From Triglochin maritima (Eukaryota; Streptophyta; Magnoliopsida; Alismatales; Juncaginaceae), in the NCBI GenBank assembly GCA_963682175.1, contig OY821784.1:30051621-30115620 (forward strand): a stretch of 64,000 nucleotides of DNA. Reading direction: 5' to 3'. Numbering within the stretch: the stretch's first letter is position 1; each line of letters opens with the position of its first letter. Below are positions 11,441-23,493 of this stretch, one piece after another. A program made the translations under genes and the position numbers. The notes beneath the pieces are model-generated. The model saw only the letters and a program-made list of their open reading frames with translations. It was not told the origin of the DNA and did no database searches.

Positions 11441-13046
11441 CATTGGTTTTTTGGCCTCATTAATTTTAATTTTGATGACTAACAAACTAATATTATGCAC
11501 AACTCCAATTAACACATCACACACATCATATTGTCAAATTGCATATATATTGTATATTCCTAATATTGTAGGTGCTCAAACAAAAAGACTAATCAACTTT
11601 CAAGATCAAGACTCAAGACTTATAATCAAATCTCAAGGACTTCACATGTAATTTTCTATTTATTTGAGTCATATGATCAAATATACAGTTGATGCACAAA
11701 TGATAAATCCGTCTCTGTCGGTCGACCGTTTACCTTCCGGTCTACCGAACATGTCCCAAATAGATGACCGAGTCACCCTCGGTGCACCGTCTCCTTCTAA
11801 TAAATAGATACTTCATCTTCCCTGAAATCCTTGGTTCGTATTACCGAAGGCTTAACGTTCAACCGCTCCACTCCTTTCAGTAGCATTCAGACGATCTCTG
11901 GATCTCGATTCTGTCTATTGAAGAGGTATCGATCATCCGAACTTGACCTGCGTCTTTTAACCTAATGACTACATCCTATTGGCCCACGTGGCAAAAAGTT
12001 CTTCAATAGACTTATCTTTTGTCGTTTGGCAACACCTTTTGAAATGTCCCTAATCTGTCTACCGAGTCATCTTTGATTTACCGAATCCTTGTTTCTAATC
12101 AAAATGTAACGACTCTTTTCCACATAACTTTTCAACTGTTATTTTAAACTAACTTCTGAGCCAATGTCAACGGAAAACCCGCGCTTACATTGGTCTACCG
12201 ATGATTCTATGGTGGACCGAACTTGATTAGCAGAGCACAACAATTTTTTACTGTCCATCTTCGAAAGGTGACCCAAATGGATTTCGGTAAACCGAATTTA
12301 ATTAGTCGATATTAGAAAAAAGTTACTGGAAGTTGGTGAACGATTATCCGACCACTAGTTGGTCAACCGAGTTTTGCATTCTGACCAATACACCCACATC
12401 TTGTCAGACGACCTTTTGTGTCTCGGTCGACCAAATATGTTCTGAATTGTGCCCGAGCTTTAGTCATTATTTGCTTCTTATTTTGTCAAACTTCACCAAC
12501 TCACCATAACGGTTCTATTTATTTTGAAGGTTATATAAGCTTCATTTAAGAGACACAATCAAAATACTACTCCACTTGCCAAAAATCCTTCATACTCTTT
12601 TACTCTCAATCTCCAAGCCTTCAAAGTCCCACCAACTCTCAAACTTCAATTAAATTCACTCCAAGCTCAATTCCAATCCCTGAGTGCATTCAAGTTAGAG
12701 TTTAACAACTTCTTTCAATTTCCATTGTGTTGTAAAGCTTCGAGGAAGCAACCTCTCGGGTTGTGAGAGGATATCCAAGCAAGGCAAGGGTGTTCGCAAG
12801 GCTCCTATTGTAAGAGAGTTTATCTTCGACCCGGAACAAAGACAATAATGAATTCTCGAGTAGGGATCGGAGGAGCGATCAGAACTTGAGGAGAGGACTA
12901 GATCATGATGGTGTGATCGAACCTTTATAAATCTCCGAAGTCATCTTTTCATTTGCGACCTTTCCTTTACTATTTAGTTGTGCATTATTTAAGTAATTTG
13001 AGATATAATCTATTCACCCCTCTAGATTAGTGATCGATCTACTTAT
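11441..13046 (+). repeat. 5' LTR of copia element F
   Basis: It runs from a GGTTTTTTGGCC start to just before the TTTGGTATCAGAGC primer site. U3 contains a decayed array of CGGTCGACCG-like palindromes (11719, variants at 11738, 11761 and 11780, and more to about 12430) upstream of a TATATAAG box at 12532-12539. The 3' part includes the R-U5-like stretch with the cysteine- and glycine-poor leader common to this lineage. The exact 3' border is uncertain by a few bases. Confidence 0.65.
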
Positions 13047-13049
13047 ATT

Positions 13050-13061
13050 TGGTATCAGAGC
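13050..13061 (+). other. Primer-binding site (initiator tRNA-Met) of F
   Basis: TGGTATCAGAGC lies a few bases after the LTR end. It is the standard plant primer site complementary to the 3' end of initiator tRNA-Met. Confidence 0.85.
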
Positions 13062-13090
13062 ATAAATTTACTCATCTAATCCATTTAGCT

Positions 13091-14760
13091 ATGGAGAGTG
13101 ACACTAATCAACTAGAGAAGGATTATCTACTACTACTAGACCCCTTTGCTTACCCAGAATAATTATGCACATTGAAAGAATAGAATGAGGATTTACATCC
13201 AATCAATTTCCTTAAAAATGTGGATCTTTAGTTATAAATATGTTCCACCCACTAGTAAATAATTAGCAACATTGATCGATGGAATAATTGCTAATGCCAA
13301 GATGAATCTAAACTCATGAACATATTTGCTTGTGGAGTGGACACTTAAGAATATAGTAGGATTAGCGGATGTGATACCTCTTATGAAATATGGAAATTAC
13401 TTGAATCTCATCATGAAAGATCATATAGAATGAAATAAACTAGGGTTATATATTCGTGCGCAAATATGAATTATTCTTTTATGCAACCCGGTGAAAGTAT
13501 AAGCGAGATGAACACTCGCTCCACTGAGATTACTAACAATTTGAAAAATCTTGGTAAGAAAGTGAATGAAGGTGACAAGGTGAGGAAGAATCTTCAATCT
13601 CTCTCAAGCGATTGGGAGAAAAAGACAATCACCATTGAGGAGGCTCAAGACCTCAACACTTTGTCAATGGAGAACCTCATTGGAAGCCTTATGGCTTATG
13701 AGATTCAAATAAACGAGAGAAAAGACATCGTGAGCATGGAAAAGAAATAAAAATCTATTACCCTCAATGCTAGCTTTGAATCCGAAAAGTCAGACGACGA
13801 GGAGAGTGATTGAAGAGCTTGCAATAATGGTTAAGAGATTCAAGAAGCATTGGGTGAAAGAGAAATTCCAAAGAAAGAGAAGGGATGATGGAGAGAGCTC
13901 AAAGTGTCCTATTTGTTTCGGATGTGAAAAGGTTGGGCATATAAAGAAAGATTGTCCCTTAATCCAATCCAAGGAAACAAAAGAGAAAAGAGAGGAGAAA
14001 AGGAAGAGAAAGAAAGGAGGTTCAAAAGAAGAGAAATGAGGGATAATGAGAATAAAAAGGCCCTTAAGGCAACATGGGATGGATCATCCGATTCATCATC
14101 TGGTTCATCAAGTGAGTCGGAAAATGAAGAAGCTCATCTATGTCTTTACACTTAGAAGAAGTTGGTGGACAATTGGGTAGTGCATCTTCATCAAACGAGC
14201 TAGACTAGCCCAACACTTGTAATATTGCCAAAGATGGAGAAAAAGAGGTACTCTCAACTCATGACTCAAACTCATATGATGAATTACTTGATGCCTTTCA
14301 TGAATTGCTTGAAAAATGTGAACTATTAAGACATAAAAGTAAACTATCTAGGAAAGCTAATCATGATCTAGCATCTTTGAATGAATCATTATCAAATGAA
14401 GTTGATAAGCTTTTCTTGGAAAATAAAAACTTAAAGTACTCAATGATAAATCTCATGTTAAAGAAATACATGATCTTAGAGAATGCAATAAGCAATTGAG
14501 AATTAATCTTGAGAAATTCACAAAAGGAAAGAAAATGCTAGACATATTACTTGGTAGCCAAATTCAATCATTAGAAAAGCATGGCTTAGGATATAAGAAT
14601 GAAAAGAAAATTTGTAAGAGTTATTTTGTACATGCTTCAAATGGTGTAGTGAAAAAGAAATTTTCTTCAAATGTTTGGGTACCTAGAACCAAACAAGTTT
14701 GGGTACCTAAAGCTAACCCCAAGGGACCCAAACAAATATGGGTACCAAAATTATGTTCTT
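13091..14760 (+). pseudogene. Copia gag remnant with zinc knuckle and WVPK tail
   Basis: A first Met at 13091 (MESDTNQ...) runs into an early stop. Gag homology resumes at 13466-13750 with the UBN2-type helical block. A CCHC zinc knuckle (CFGCEKVGHIKKDC, about 13906-13955) follows, with lysine- and glutamate-rich flanks. Next come coiled-coil segments (14305-14520, pattern of Leu-Asn-Glu-Ser-Leu-Ser-Asn-Glu). The end is a triple VWVPR/VWVPK/IWVPK motif at about 14675-14745. In full-length plant copia polyproteins this tail comes just before protease. Several frameshifts and stops make it inactive, and it is cut off at the B1 LTR. Confidence 0.75.
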
Positions 14761-14804
14761 CTTCTTTGGATGTAGGTGAAAAAGAAGGGGAATGTAGGAT
14801 TTCA

Positions 14805-16050
14805 TGTTGATTGAATCGATTATAATAACCGCATGTGCACGGCCGTGCTGAAGCGGTGACAAATACGTCATGATCCACATGGAGGTGTGTTGACTTTGGT
14901 TAGTTAGAAGGCGAGTGGGAAACAAAGTGAAGAAAATGATTGATTAAATTAAACTACACTAGACTAGTAAGCAACAAAGAAGGAAATGAAAGCACGAAAC
15001 GAACTAAAACTAAACTAAGCAATTACTAATAAGAAATATAAAATTTAGGAATGGAAAAACCCCTAAGGAGTGGAGTGTGTGTACATAAAATAAGTGTGAT
15101 GAATGAATACAATAAGCTCAAGTGTATTAGTGTTTGTTATGCATAAGAAGTACCTCATGGCAATACCTATCATCCAAAGCACTAACCTAAGTGATTAATA
15201 TGAGCATGACAAGTTTGTTATTAAGAAGCTAAACAAGCATGAAATGTACCTAAATATTATGGCAGAAACCATCAAGTTTAGTATTCTCTTTAATTAAAAC
15301 AAGCATACTAACATTCCTCACATACAACAATATTTAGCATTCATTCCATCTACATAACATGTATAAACATCAACTCCACCCCCAAAGGGGGATGAAACTA
15401 CTCACACATTAAACTATAAACTACATGAAGAAAAGAAGACATTTTATTTATACTACTATAAAGAAAACAAAACAAACAAAACAAGCAAGCATCAAAATAA
15501 AGACAATATAAAACTAACAAAACTATGACGAATTATTATATTTACATGACTCACATTATAAGTGACATTCTCTCCATCTTGAGTTTTTGCTTCAAGGCTT
15601 TTACTCTAAATAGAGAGAATGCCACCAAGCAATGAGTATGATACAAGGGAGGAGAATGAGTTCTATTTATAGTCAAAGAAAAAGGCAATTGGGGACAATC
15701 CCCTGATATGGAACTAATACACTACTAAAAATAGACATAAAACACTCTAATACATGACCCGACCCGAAGTTTCATTGGATATGGACCAAAACAGACCGCC
15801 AATCAGCAGTCTTGTATCGCTAATTGGCGGCCTATAAAGTCTGGATCAGGTTGTGTTTTAGAGTGTGATTGTCTGGCTTGATTTCTTCATGTCTGATGCA
15901 CCCTAATCGGTTGTGTAGCTTGCGACCCGAATCCAATTGCCAAAATACTCCTCATGATGGTGTGAAGTTTCTTCATTTACTCATTGGCCTTTTGGTTTTG
16001 CATTTGGGTCCCTCTCTCTTGCGTCTTAGTCCATAAGTCTTGCAGCGTCA
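14805..16050 (-). repeat. Family B LTR copy B1, 3' end complete, 5' end truncated
   Basis: It starts TGTTGATTGAATCG and continues with 'ataaccgcatgtgcacggccg' and 'gaagcggtgac', the reverse complement of the family B LTR 3' end defined in B5. It contains the family's paired palindromes (15794-15811 and 15815-15832, diverged), and a TATTTATA box (minus strand TATAAATA) near 15662. The matching sequence fades at about 16050, so the first roughly 150-200 bases of the LTR are missing. It interrupts the F copia element. Confidence 0.7.
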
Positions 16051-16685
16051 TAGGAACCTTCAATATCAAGACAAGTTAGATACCTTAAACCCAACCATGT
16101 CACCAATTAAGGAATGTAACACAATGTAGCGTCGTTGGAACGTTCAGTTCTATAATATCAATGTTAGAATGGATCACATGCTTACAGATACTCCATAAAA
16201 GGTGTTATTTCCTGTTACAACAAGCATTTCTTTAAGCGAAATTAAGATTACATATCAAAAAAGCAATGTTTAGGAAGGAACATGCATGAGAGTTAGTGTT
16301 GCACCACCATCACCACCCAATGGGGATGGACCCATCATCTCTCTCTCTCTCTCACCCCACCGAACCCATCACCTCCACTCACTCTCTCCTCTCCATCTTC
16401 GTCACTAACCCCAAACCCATATAATTCCCACCTAGATTGATCTCCTCCGAACTACGGCGGCACGTGTGGAGCACCGGCGACGGCACGCAACAAGGTACAC
16501 CATCCACTCATGTTTTAGAGGCTAGGAGGTCGCCGAAGGTGAGAGGAGAGGCCGACCGGTGGTGGAGGTGTTGGGCGGAGGGTCGGAGTCCAGCAACTGG
16601 ATTGGTTGGGTTGGTGGGGAGGGGGTGTTTGACAAGAATGGGGAAAATTGTGTTAAGCCCTCGAGTTGTTGGTATTTAATAAATG
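16051..16685. other. Spacer with a CT-rich tract
   Basis: No gene recognised. A CT-rich block at about 16335-16400 and a GC-richer stretch to 16640 look like a 5' region of some transcribed unit, or an old LTR. The short open frame at 16437-16679 shows no domain. Confidence 0.35.
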
Positions 16686-17130
16686 AAGAATGGATCGGTT
16701 AATTTCAGTAAAAACCCTACGTATTAATTGTATTGTATTAATTAATAATGGATTGGGTATTTCGCACGAAAAACCCTATATAATGCGAATATTTCGTTGA
16801 ATAAGTTGATCTGGGTTAATTGCAGAATAAATCTGATAATTTAATGGTATTTGATTAAAATGTGAATAATTGGATTAACTTTCTTGAAAACCCTAGATTT
16901 AATTGTATTTGTTTAGTAGATTGATAATTGGTATAATTGTTGGAAAAAGCTTGGATTTATTTGTGTTTGAATAAATAATGAATAATTGGGTTAATTGCCG
17001 AATAAACCTTTGACTTTCTATAATTATGAAAATAATAATTTAATTTAGGTAAAATTGCTCTATTTTCCCAGGACTTCCTAAATAATTGTAGAAAATTCTA
17101 TTAATTGGGAAATTTATTGTTTTCCCCAGA
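16686..17130. repeat. Degenerate tandem repeat, unit about 80-90 bp
   Basis: A block of the form 'ggttaattgcagaataaaccc...tttaattgtatttgattaataaatgaataat' recurs about five times with many substitutions and small gaps. The recurring landmarks are 'aaaaccctag' and 'aataattgg'. It is AT-rich and noncoding. Confidence 0.55.
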
Positions 17131-17186
17131 GTTAATAAGAAATATGATTTGTACGGAAATTTTAGTAGAACTTCACTTATACCCCA

Positions 17187-18931
17187 TGATTGATTCAGTT
17201 ATAATAACCGCAAGTGCACGCTATTGGGGAAGACGCATCAAGTACGAGTCGAACCTCAAAGAGTTGTGAGTGTTGTTGTTCCAACCATACTCGAGTAGGA
17301 AAGGAAAAGAGATATATGATATCAGAATTACACTATGATGCGTATTAAATCAGAAAATGAACGATAAAAATAAACCCTTTGGAGGTAGAGAAAGAATACG
17401 GAAATAAGAATATGTGTATGTGTGTGTGTTCATTTATGCTCATCACAACATGTAATACATGAAATCTACAAAAACCAAATCCAATTTTGTCTCCACATGA
17501 AATAAGATAAAACATTATCATTAAGACATACAAGACAATAATGGAACTCATGTGAGGCTTAAAGGTTAGGATTAGCGCACACACTTAATACATCACATAA
17601 TCACATCACATTCTTCTCCACCCCCCAATGAGGATAGACTACTCTCTCCTAATTAAGCTAACTAATTATGCTAAGATTTAAGGAAACATAGAATACAAGA
17701 TTAAATGAAACAATATCTAATAAAGAAAATATTTCATTTACGTGACTCTCCACCTTGAGTTTTGCTTCAAAGAATTACTCCAAATAGAGAGAATGACCAC
17801 CAAGCACTGGGTGATTAGAAAGGAAGAAAAAAGTGCTATTTCTAGACATGAAAAAGGTAACTTGGGACAATACCCTATGGTTTGGAACTAGTGAAACACT
17901 TAAAATAGACATAAACTACATAACCAACAACCGAAAGAAATCAGGTCAGATCCTGACCAGAATAGACCGCCAATTAGAGGTCATGGGTTGCCAATTAGCA
18001 GTCATAATAGGTCAGATGTGACCTAATTTTCAGAGTCTACTTCAGTTCTTCAATTAGCCATGTGGGGTGTACCCTGGTCAGTCATTTGAGTCTGTACCCG
18101 AATTTAATTGCCAAAATACTCCTCATGATGGTGTGGAGTTTCTCGGTTTGCTATTTGGTCCATTCGGGCTTACTTCTAGGTCATTCCCTCTTGGTGATGG
18201 GTCTTTGTGTATGATAGACAGGTCCATTTTGTTTTATTTAAGACATTTCTTCTTATGTTTCAGTCCTTTTTCTTTTCCCTTCTCTTTTTTATTACCTAAT
18301 ACCTGAAATATAACAACAAACACTCGAGTATCAAAAAAATAGAGTAAAACAAAGGATATATCGCATGAGTACGATGTATGATATGCTACTAATCAAATAC
18401 TTCCACACTTACCTTTTGTCGGTCATTAGAAACGGTAATCCTATGAGCCGGCTATATATATGTATCTCGTCCACACACCTAGCCTAGGGAATTATTCGTG
18501 CAAGTTAATTAAGGACTTAAGTGAAACACATGGGCAACCTTAATATCCTCAAGTGATACATTGTGTAAAGTCCATTAAGATTCCTTTTTTCTTTTTCTTG
18601 GAGAATAAGGAGTTAAACTGGTTGTTTAATTCTCCCAAGGTCGGGTTTCGTACATCTTTGCCTATGAGGACTTACACTATCACGCACACCTTCCCCCAAA
18701 TCTCCACAAAAGGTGATCCCTACCATGCACTCATGTCATGGGAGTTTGGTCTGTGCATCTCAAATCAGATGACTCGAAAGCACCAAACACTAAGTTCCCT
18801 CGAACCTAAATTCCCAAGTCATAGGAGTCGTGCGAGAAAGAGAGAATATCCTACTAAATTATTTCTTTATTTACATGGGAACCAAGACCCCTACACTTAA
18901 GATTTCACAATAGGAGTTTAAGAGTCCCTAA
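17187..18931 (-). mobile_element. Family B copy B2: LTR plus truncated 3' internal region
   Basis: A minus-oriented family B LTR occupies 17187-18395, starting TGATTGATTCAG and ending in AATCA (TGATT on the minus strand). Beyond it, 18396-18931 is internal sequence matching, in reverse, the noncoding 3' region of B5. The match includes the segment around 47690-48060 with its 'gactcgaaagcacc' block. The element is cut at 18932, where a copia LTR begins. Its palindrome pair lies at 17965 and 17986. Confidence 0.7.
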
Positions 18932-19904
18932 TGTAGGATCGATATGTGGATCTAATTAATCTAATCAAATTTGTCTAATCCCTACTAAACATGCAACAGA
19001 AACTATAATCAAAAGACAAGTAGAGAAAAGCAAACCACAAAGAAGATAAGGTGATTTTTATATGGTTCAGCCTCCCGCAAACTTCCTCAAAGAAGATAAG
19101 GCAATTTTTATAGAGGTTCAGCCTCCCGCCTACTTCCTCTCTTGCAAGCTCCACCCGGCACCGCGGTTCCGCCTACATCTTCACAATCCAATCTCGTTTC
19201 GGGCCGAGACCAAGCCTTTACACTTCAAGCTCGCGAACAACCCTCGTCGAAAATAACAGGTAGTTTGGGCACAAATTAAGAGTTCATCCGGTCGACCGTT
19301 TTCAGATCAACGTTCGACTGGTAGCCAAATGTATTTTAGGGGTTAGGAAGAAATACGAATATGACCATTGTAAAATACGACAAGGTTAATACTCATTCGG
19401 AAAATATGGGTCAATCGGTCGACCGGAAGGTCAAAGACAGTCTATTGGTAATGTTATGTAATATCACTATTTTTAAAACCTTAACTATTAGAAATGGTCG
19501 ACCGGAAGGTCAAAGACGGTCGACTGGTAATGTTATGTAATATCACTATTTTTAAAACCTTTAACTATTAGAAATGGTCGAACGGAAAACTCGTCTTAGT
19601 CGACCATTTGGCAAAGGCAGGCAGAGGTTTGGATTAAGTGATTTTCCTACCTAAGTTTGGGTGACCTATTGAAGTCCAATTGATCTGAAAGTTTGTGTGT
19701 GACTTCTACAAAGAACCTAGTGTGTGTGAATAGATTTTAACTCTTGTATGGTCAAGTTCATATAAGTTCTTAAGACTCAAATAAATGTAAAATTGAATGT
19801 CTTCAAATAGTTTGATAACATGTCTTGACTTCATTTCATTCTTCCTTGAGTCTTGATCACTTGTAGATGTAGCAAAATACAATATATTCTATGCATAATG
19901 TGTG
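18932..19904 (-). repeat. Copia LTR copy G (minus strand), truncated
   Basis: It starts TGTAGGATCG, the reverse complement of the E lineage LTR end, and follows the same order: primer-adjacent U5, 'ggttcagcctcccgc', 'aagctcgcgaacaaccctcg'. A deletion then removes the TATA area. The U3 holds CGGTCGACCG-type sites (19289 and 19311, 22 bp apart, and others). Two near-identical short duplications occur, around 19040/19095 and 19430/19500. The U3 end with its AAGCCAACA terminus is missing; LINE sequence follows. Confidence 0.65.
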
Positions 19905-20744
19905 CTACTCTCCTTTGATTGTGATGAATATTTGGCTCTTTGTGGTATTAAGGTGGAGCCCCGAGCACTTTGGGAGCTGATCAATGACCCTCCTAATGGC
20001 TCGTGAATTCTCCATTGTTGCTCGTGGAAACAACATGATCTCATTCGAGAACATTAGGTGTGAAACCAGGACATCCCTACACGAGAGAGATTGAATGCTC
20101 CCCTCTGCCACCACGTCTCATAGCATTTGACCTAGTATTTCCATGCATAACACAAACAAATATGATGCTAAAGGATCATCTTGCCTCAATCCATTTATCC
20201 ATTTATAACGGATCAGTTTTGAACGGCCTCGAGTTTTCTCCATTTACTGTCACCACAAATGATACTCGCACGCATGCCATGATGAGCTTCCTCCATTTTT
20301 CTGGGAATCCAAACCTCTCAAGCACGTTCTCAAGAAACTCCTTGATATCGAATCATAGGCCTTCCGCAAGTCCAGCTTTAGGCACATCCTCCCCTGCCCT
20401 TTCTCCACATGCATATTATGGCATATCTCGTGGGCAAGCAAAATATTGTCGCTAATCCTCCTCCCTCGAACAAAGGCACTCTGTATTGCCCCGACAAGGT
20501 GCGATAACACCTCCTTCAACCGATTTGCCAAAATCTTTGATACATATCTATATAGCATGTTGCACAGAGATATCGGTCGAAATCATCAACCATGGATGTC
20601 GCTTGCTTCTTAGGAATGAGTGTGATGGACGTGTAGTTCACTTGGGCCAGCAACTTCCCACCCCTTATATGGGAATCCACCATTTTGAACATGTCCTTCT
20701 TAATAATCTGCCATGCTAATTTGAAGAAACACGCATTGAAGCTG
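19905..20744 (-). pseudogene. L1-type LINE reverse transcriptase fragment
   Basis: On the minus strand, 20558-20250 encodes a typical non-LTR RT block: VSKILANRLKEVL, QSAFVRGRRISDNILLAHE, and LKLDLRKAYDSISR. Downstream, 20114-19905 carries the palm region, with SGLHLNTTKSQIF after a degenerate catalytic box. The usual F/Y-A-D-D is replaced by Phe-Ser-Asn-Glu, so the enzyme is dead. Upstream (20744-20560) a KLLAQVNYTSITLIPKK-like segment is present but frameshifted. The LINE ORF1 piece at 21545-22080 on the same strand could be from the same insertion. Confidence 0.75.
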
Positions 20745-21077
20745 TTTGATTAATTAAAGTTTAGACCTCAGGTGCACAGCCGTCGGTGAAGACGGGGCAA
20801 GTACGAGTCGATCCACAGGGAGACAAGTAGCCTCTGGTTTGTTTACGCTAAGCTAAGTTACACTGAAATCAAGTTGCAAATAAGAGAAGAAGAGATTTGA
20901 TTACGCTAAGCTAAATTACACTGAACTAGTAGTTAACAAATACAAGAGAAAGCAACTAATGATTGATTAAAACTAGCTCGAATGTCTAGTCTTAGTTGCT
21001 CCCTCATCAACCTCACGTGTGTCCCACACTTGCACTCCTTCGTGCATACTCGGTTTAGCCATCTCATGCGTACCCAC
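20745..21077 (-). repeat. LTR-end fragment related to family B
   Basis: It begins 'gattaattaaagtttagacctc' and continues with 'ggtgcacagccgtcggtgaagacggggcaag', a diverged version of the family B LTR 3' end in reverse orientation. The same variant start recurs at 33745, so this is a separate subfamily. The right border with LINE sequence is not clear. Confidence 0.45.
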
Positions 21078-21536
21078 TAGGGGTGCACATGGGTCGGGTT
21101 GGGTCGGGTTTGGGCCTCAACCCGACCCAACCCGAAATTTTCGGGTTGGAAAAAAACCCAACCCGAACCGGTTTAGGGTGAACCCAACACGACCCGAAAT
21201 TTTCGGGTTGGGTCGGGTTGGATCGGGTTGAACCCGAATTCGGAAATTTTCTCCCAAACTTGGTCGGGTTCGGTCGACCGGTGGCTTGAACACCCGGAAT
21301 TTTCGGGTTGGAAACGGTCGACCGAGTGATGTTCGGGAAAAAATAAAAATAAAATAAATAAAATAAAAATAAAAATCGGGTTCGGGTTGGGTCAACCCGA
21401 ACCCGACCCGAAAATTCGGGTTTTTGATTTTCCCAACCCGACCCAACCCGAATCCCTCCCCAACCCGACCCAACCGGACCCGTCCTGTCAGGTTCGGGTT
21501 GGGTTTCGGGTTGAACCCAACCCATGTGCACCCCTA
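21078..21536. mobile_element. hAT-type MITE with complete ends and 8-bp target duplication
   Basis: Inverted ends are TAGGGGTGCACATGGGT on the left and ACCCATGTGCACCCCTA on the right. They are flanked by GTACCCAC (21070-21077) and GTACCCAT (21537-21544), an 8-bp duplication with one mismatch, as expected for hAT. The 459-bp body is almost wholly built from alternating CGGGTTGGG and CAACCCGA blocks, so it can fold into many hairpins. It has no coding capacity. Two CGGTCGACCG palindromes lie inside (21271 and 21315). It is inserted in, or next to, LINE ORF1 sequence. Confidence 0.85.
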
Positions 21537-21544
21537 GTACCCAT

Positions 21545-22080
21545 GTTTTCCTGCCCAAGTGCATCCTCATTTTCATCAGGCAAGCCCACAAGAGCCTCAA
21601 ACATTCCCCCACGTTTTCCTAGGCCTTGTCCCGCACTTGGGCTGGCCTTTGCTAATCTCTTGGGTGAGGCCTTTGCATGAGAAATTTCCTCCACCTCATT
21701 TGCACCCACTTAACCATCTTTGTCCTCTTGTCCACGTGTTCCCTTCCCATTTATTCCCAAACTCTTTCTTTTTGAGCTTTTGGATACCTTTCTCTCCGAC
21801 TCCTGCAACCCACTTTTACCCACTTCTCCACCGGCTTCGGTGCCTTTTCTATTTCCCGGCGCACACCCACCATCCTTAGACACTTCTCCATACCATTCTG
21901 GAACTCTCCACACTGTCCACAATATCTCGGCCGCCATTCATACTCCATGACCACCTTCTCTGGCATTCCCTCATCCACTTGCACCTCCATCAAAGTCGGA
22001 TAGGCAAAGTCATGACTAACCTCCACGCACACTCCTACAAATGTAACCTCCTCCCCGTTGTGGTATCCAACTTTGGTGGA
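21545..22080 (-). pseudogene. LINE ORF1 fragment with CCHC-type knuckle
   Basis: On the minus strand, 22032-21751 encodes CVEVSHDFAYPTLMEVQVD, then EYEWRPRYCGQCGEFQN. This is the DUF4283/zf-CCHC_4 junction seen in plant L1-type ORF1 and better kept at 30767-31315. The knuckle is damaged (the expected Gly-His is lost). The downstream tail in other frames to 21545 is charged and low in complexity. It is a pseudogene, probably from the same LINE as the RT fragment at 19905-20744. Confidence 0.65.
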
Positions 22081-22149
22081 GAGTGTGAATTAAATAACAT
22101 AGAGAGTGAAGGTGGTCGTGGAGTATGGGAAGGAGAAGGAAAAGGAAAA

Positions 22150-23493
22150 GGGAAAAGAGAAATAATGTGAATAGAAAGATGTGTGTGTGTGTGTTCAATT
22201 AAGCTCCTCACAACATGTAGTGCATGAAATCATAAAACTACATCCAATTTTACCTCCACATGAATTAAGATAAGACTACATCATTAAAACATACAAGACA
22301 ATAATTGGAATGAAGCTAAATGAACTCATGTATAAAGACTACACCCTACTATGCCTCCACATGAATTAAGATAAGACTATATCATTAAAACATACAAGAC
22401 ATTAACTAAGGTAAAAGCAACAAGAGTACATACACTACAAATTGTGTTTCCAATATTAATTCTATCCATATCCTAACCTTATCATTCCCCATAAAATAGG
22501 TCCACTAATCAAAGCATAAGCTAAGCTTCATTCAAGAGCATTAGCATATCAAAGATAAGAGTGAAAACTCATTAGATGGTTATGGAAATCATATAAAGCT
22601 CAAGGGATTAAGATAACACACACTTAATACACTACATGATCATATCACATATTTCTCCACCCCCCAAATGGGGATGAAACTACTGACACATATTTAAACT
22701 AACTACTCTAACAAAATGAAGCATTAAACTGAAATGAAACTACACTAATCAAGCAAGAAATATTTAAAAAAACATAAAACAAAACAAACAAGCAAGCATG
22801 CATATGAAAGGAAATTAAACTAAGAGAGAAACAACACAATTAAAGGAAAAACATCTATTATTAACTCACTCAATACAAGCAGCCCTTCCTCCACCAGAGT
22901 TTTACTTCAAGGCTTCACTCTTAGTAGGGTAGATGACCACCAAAGAGGGATATTTTTACAATGAAAGGTGAAGAGTTCTATTTATAGTCAAAGAAAAAGG
23001 CAATCCGGGACAATCCCCCGATGTGGGACTAAACATATACCAAAAATAGCCTAAACATCCTCTAATACATGTGCTGGAGAAATTTGGGAAGATCCAGAGT
23101 GATCTGGATCGCCAATTAGCGGTCCATAAACTTTGGATCGAGTTGGAATTTGTTGTGCGCTTTTCTTGGTATATTGTATGGTCTTGGATGCATTTACTTG
23201 GTTTGTTGGAGCTCCGACCCGAATCGAATTATTAAAATACTCCCCATGATGGTGTGGAGTATTCTATTTTGCTCTTAGGTCCTTCTGTCTTACATTCAGG
23301 TCATTCTCCCTTGCATCTTAGTCCCCAGATCTCACAATTCAGTCCCTTTTCCCAGCTTTTGGGTCCTTTTATGCTTCATCTCTTCAAACCTATTTATTCC
23401 TGAAAACTAAACATAAAACTCGTCACGTAGCATTGCTTAGGTGTAAGATAATGGATATAGGATACAAATATAAGCATCAAATGATGTCAGTCA
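22150..23493 (-). repeat. Family B LTR copy B3
   Basis: A minus-oriented LTR ending at 23493 in AGTCA (minus-strand start TGACTGACATC). It matches B4 in reverse orientation from about 22155 to 23493; the missing part is the LTR 3' end. It keeps a TATA box (TATTTATA, 22979-22986) and a GTCCCACATCG element (reverse complement at 23019-23029), and one palindrome near 23105. It forms the left arm of a large inverted repeat with B4. Confidence 0.75.
22979..23029 (-). promoter_or_regulatory. USE-like element and TATA box of B3
   Basis: On the minus strand, GTCCCACATCG (23029-23019) is followed, after exactly 32 bases, by TATAAATA (22986-22979). The first motif equals the plant snRNA upstream sequence element consensus RTCCCACATCG. 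The same layout occurs in B4 and in both B5 LTRs. Confidence 0.7.

Larger units (their letters stand above)
11441..14804 (+). mobile_element. Copia element F, 5' LTR plus gag remnant
   Basis: A plus-oriented Ty1/copia remnant. The LTR (about 11441-13046) is followed by a primer-binding site and a decayed gag. The element stops at 14804, where the family B LTR begins, so protease, integrase, RT and the 3' LTR are missing. The LTR start (TTGGTTTTTTGGCC) and its U3 resemble those of the E element and the solo LTR at 31321, so these form one lineage. F is much more diverged, hence older. Confidence 0.75.

Noticed and set aside
18553..18900. 115-residue plus-strand frame in the B2 interior
   Set aside because: The same DNA is noncoding 3' internal sequence in B5 (reverse strand), and the frame is not kept there.
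21064..21612. A 182-residue minus-strand frame full of Pro-Asp-Pro-Thr-Arg and Arg-Val-Gly repeats
   Set aside because: It is the CGGGTTGGG repeat body of the hAT MITE read as protein; the inverted ends and the 8-bp duplication explain the sequence.
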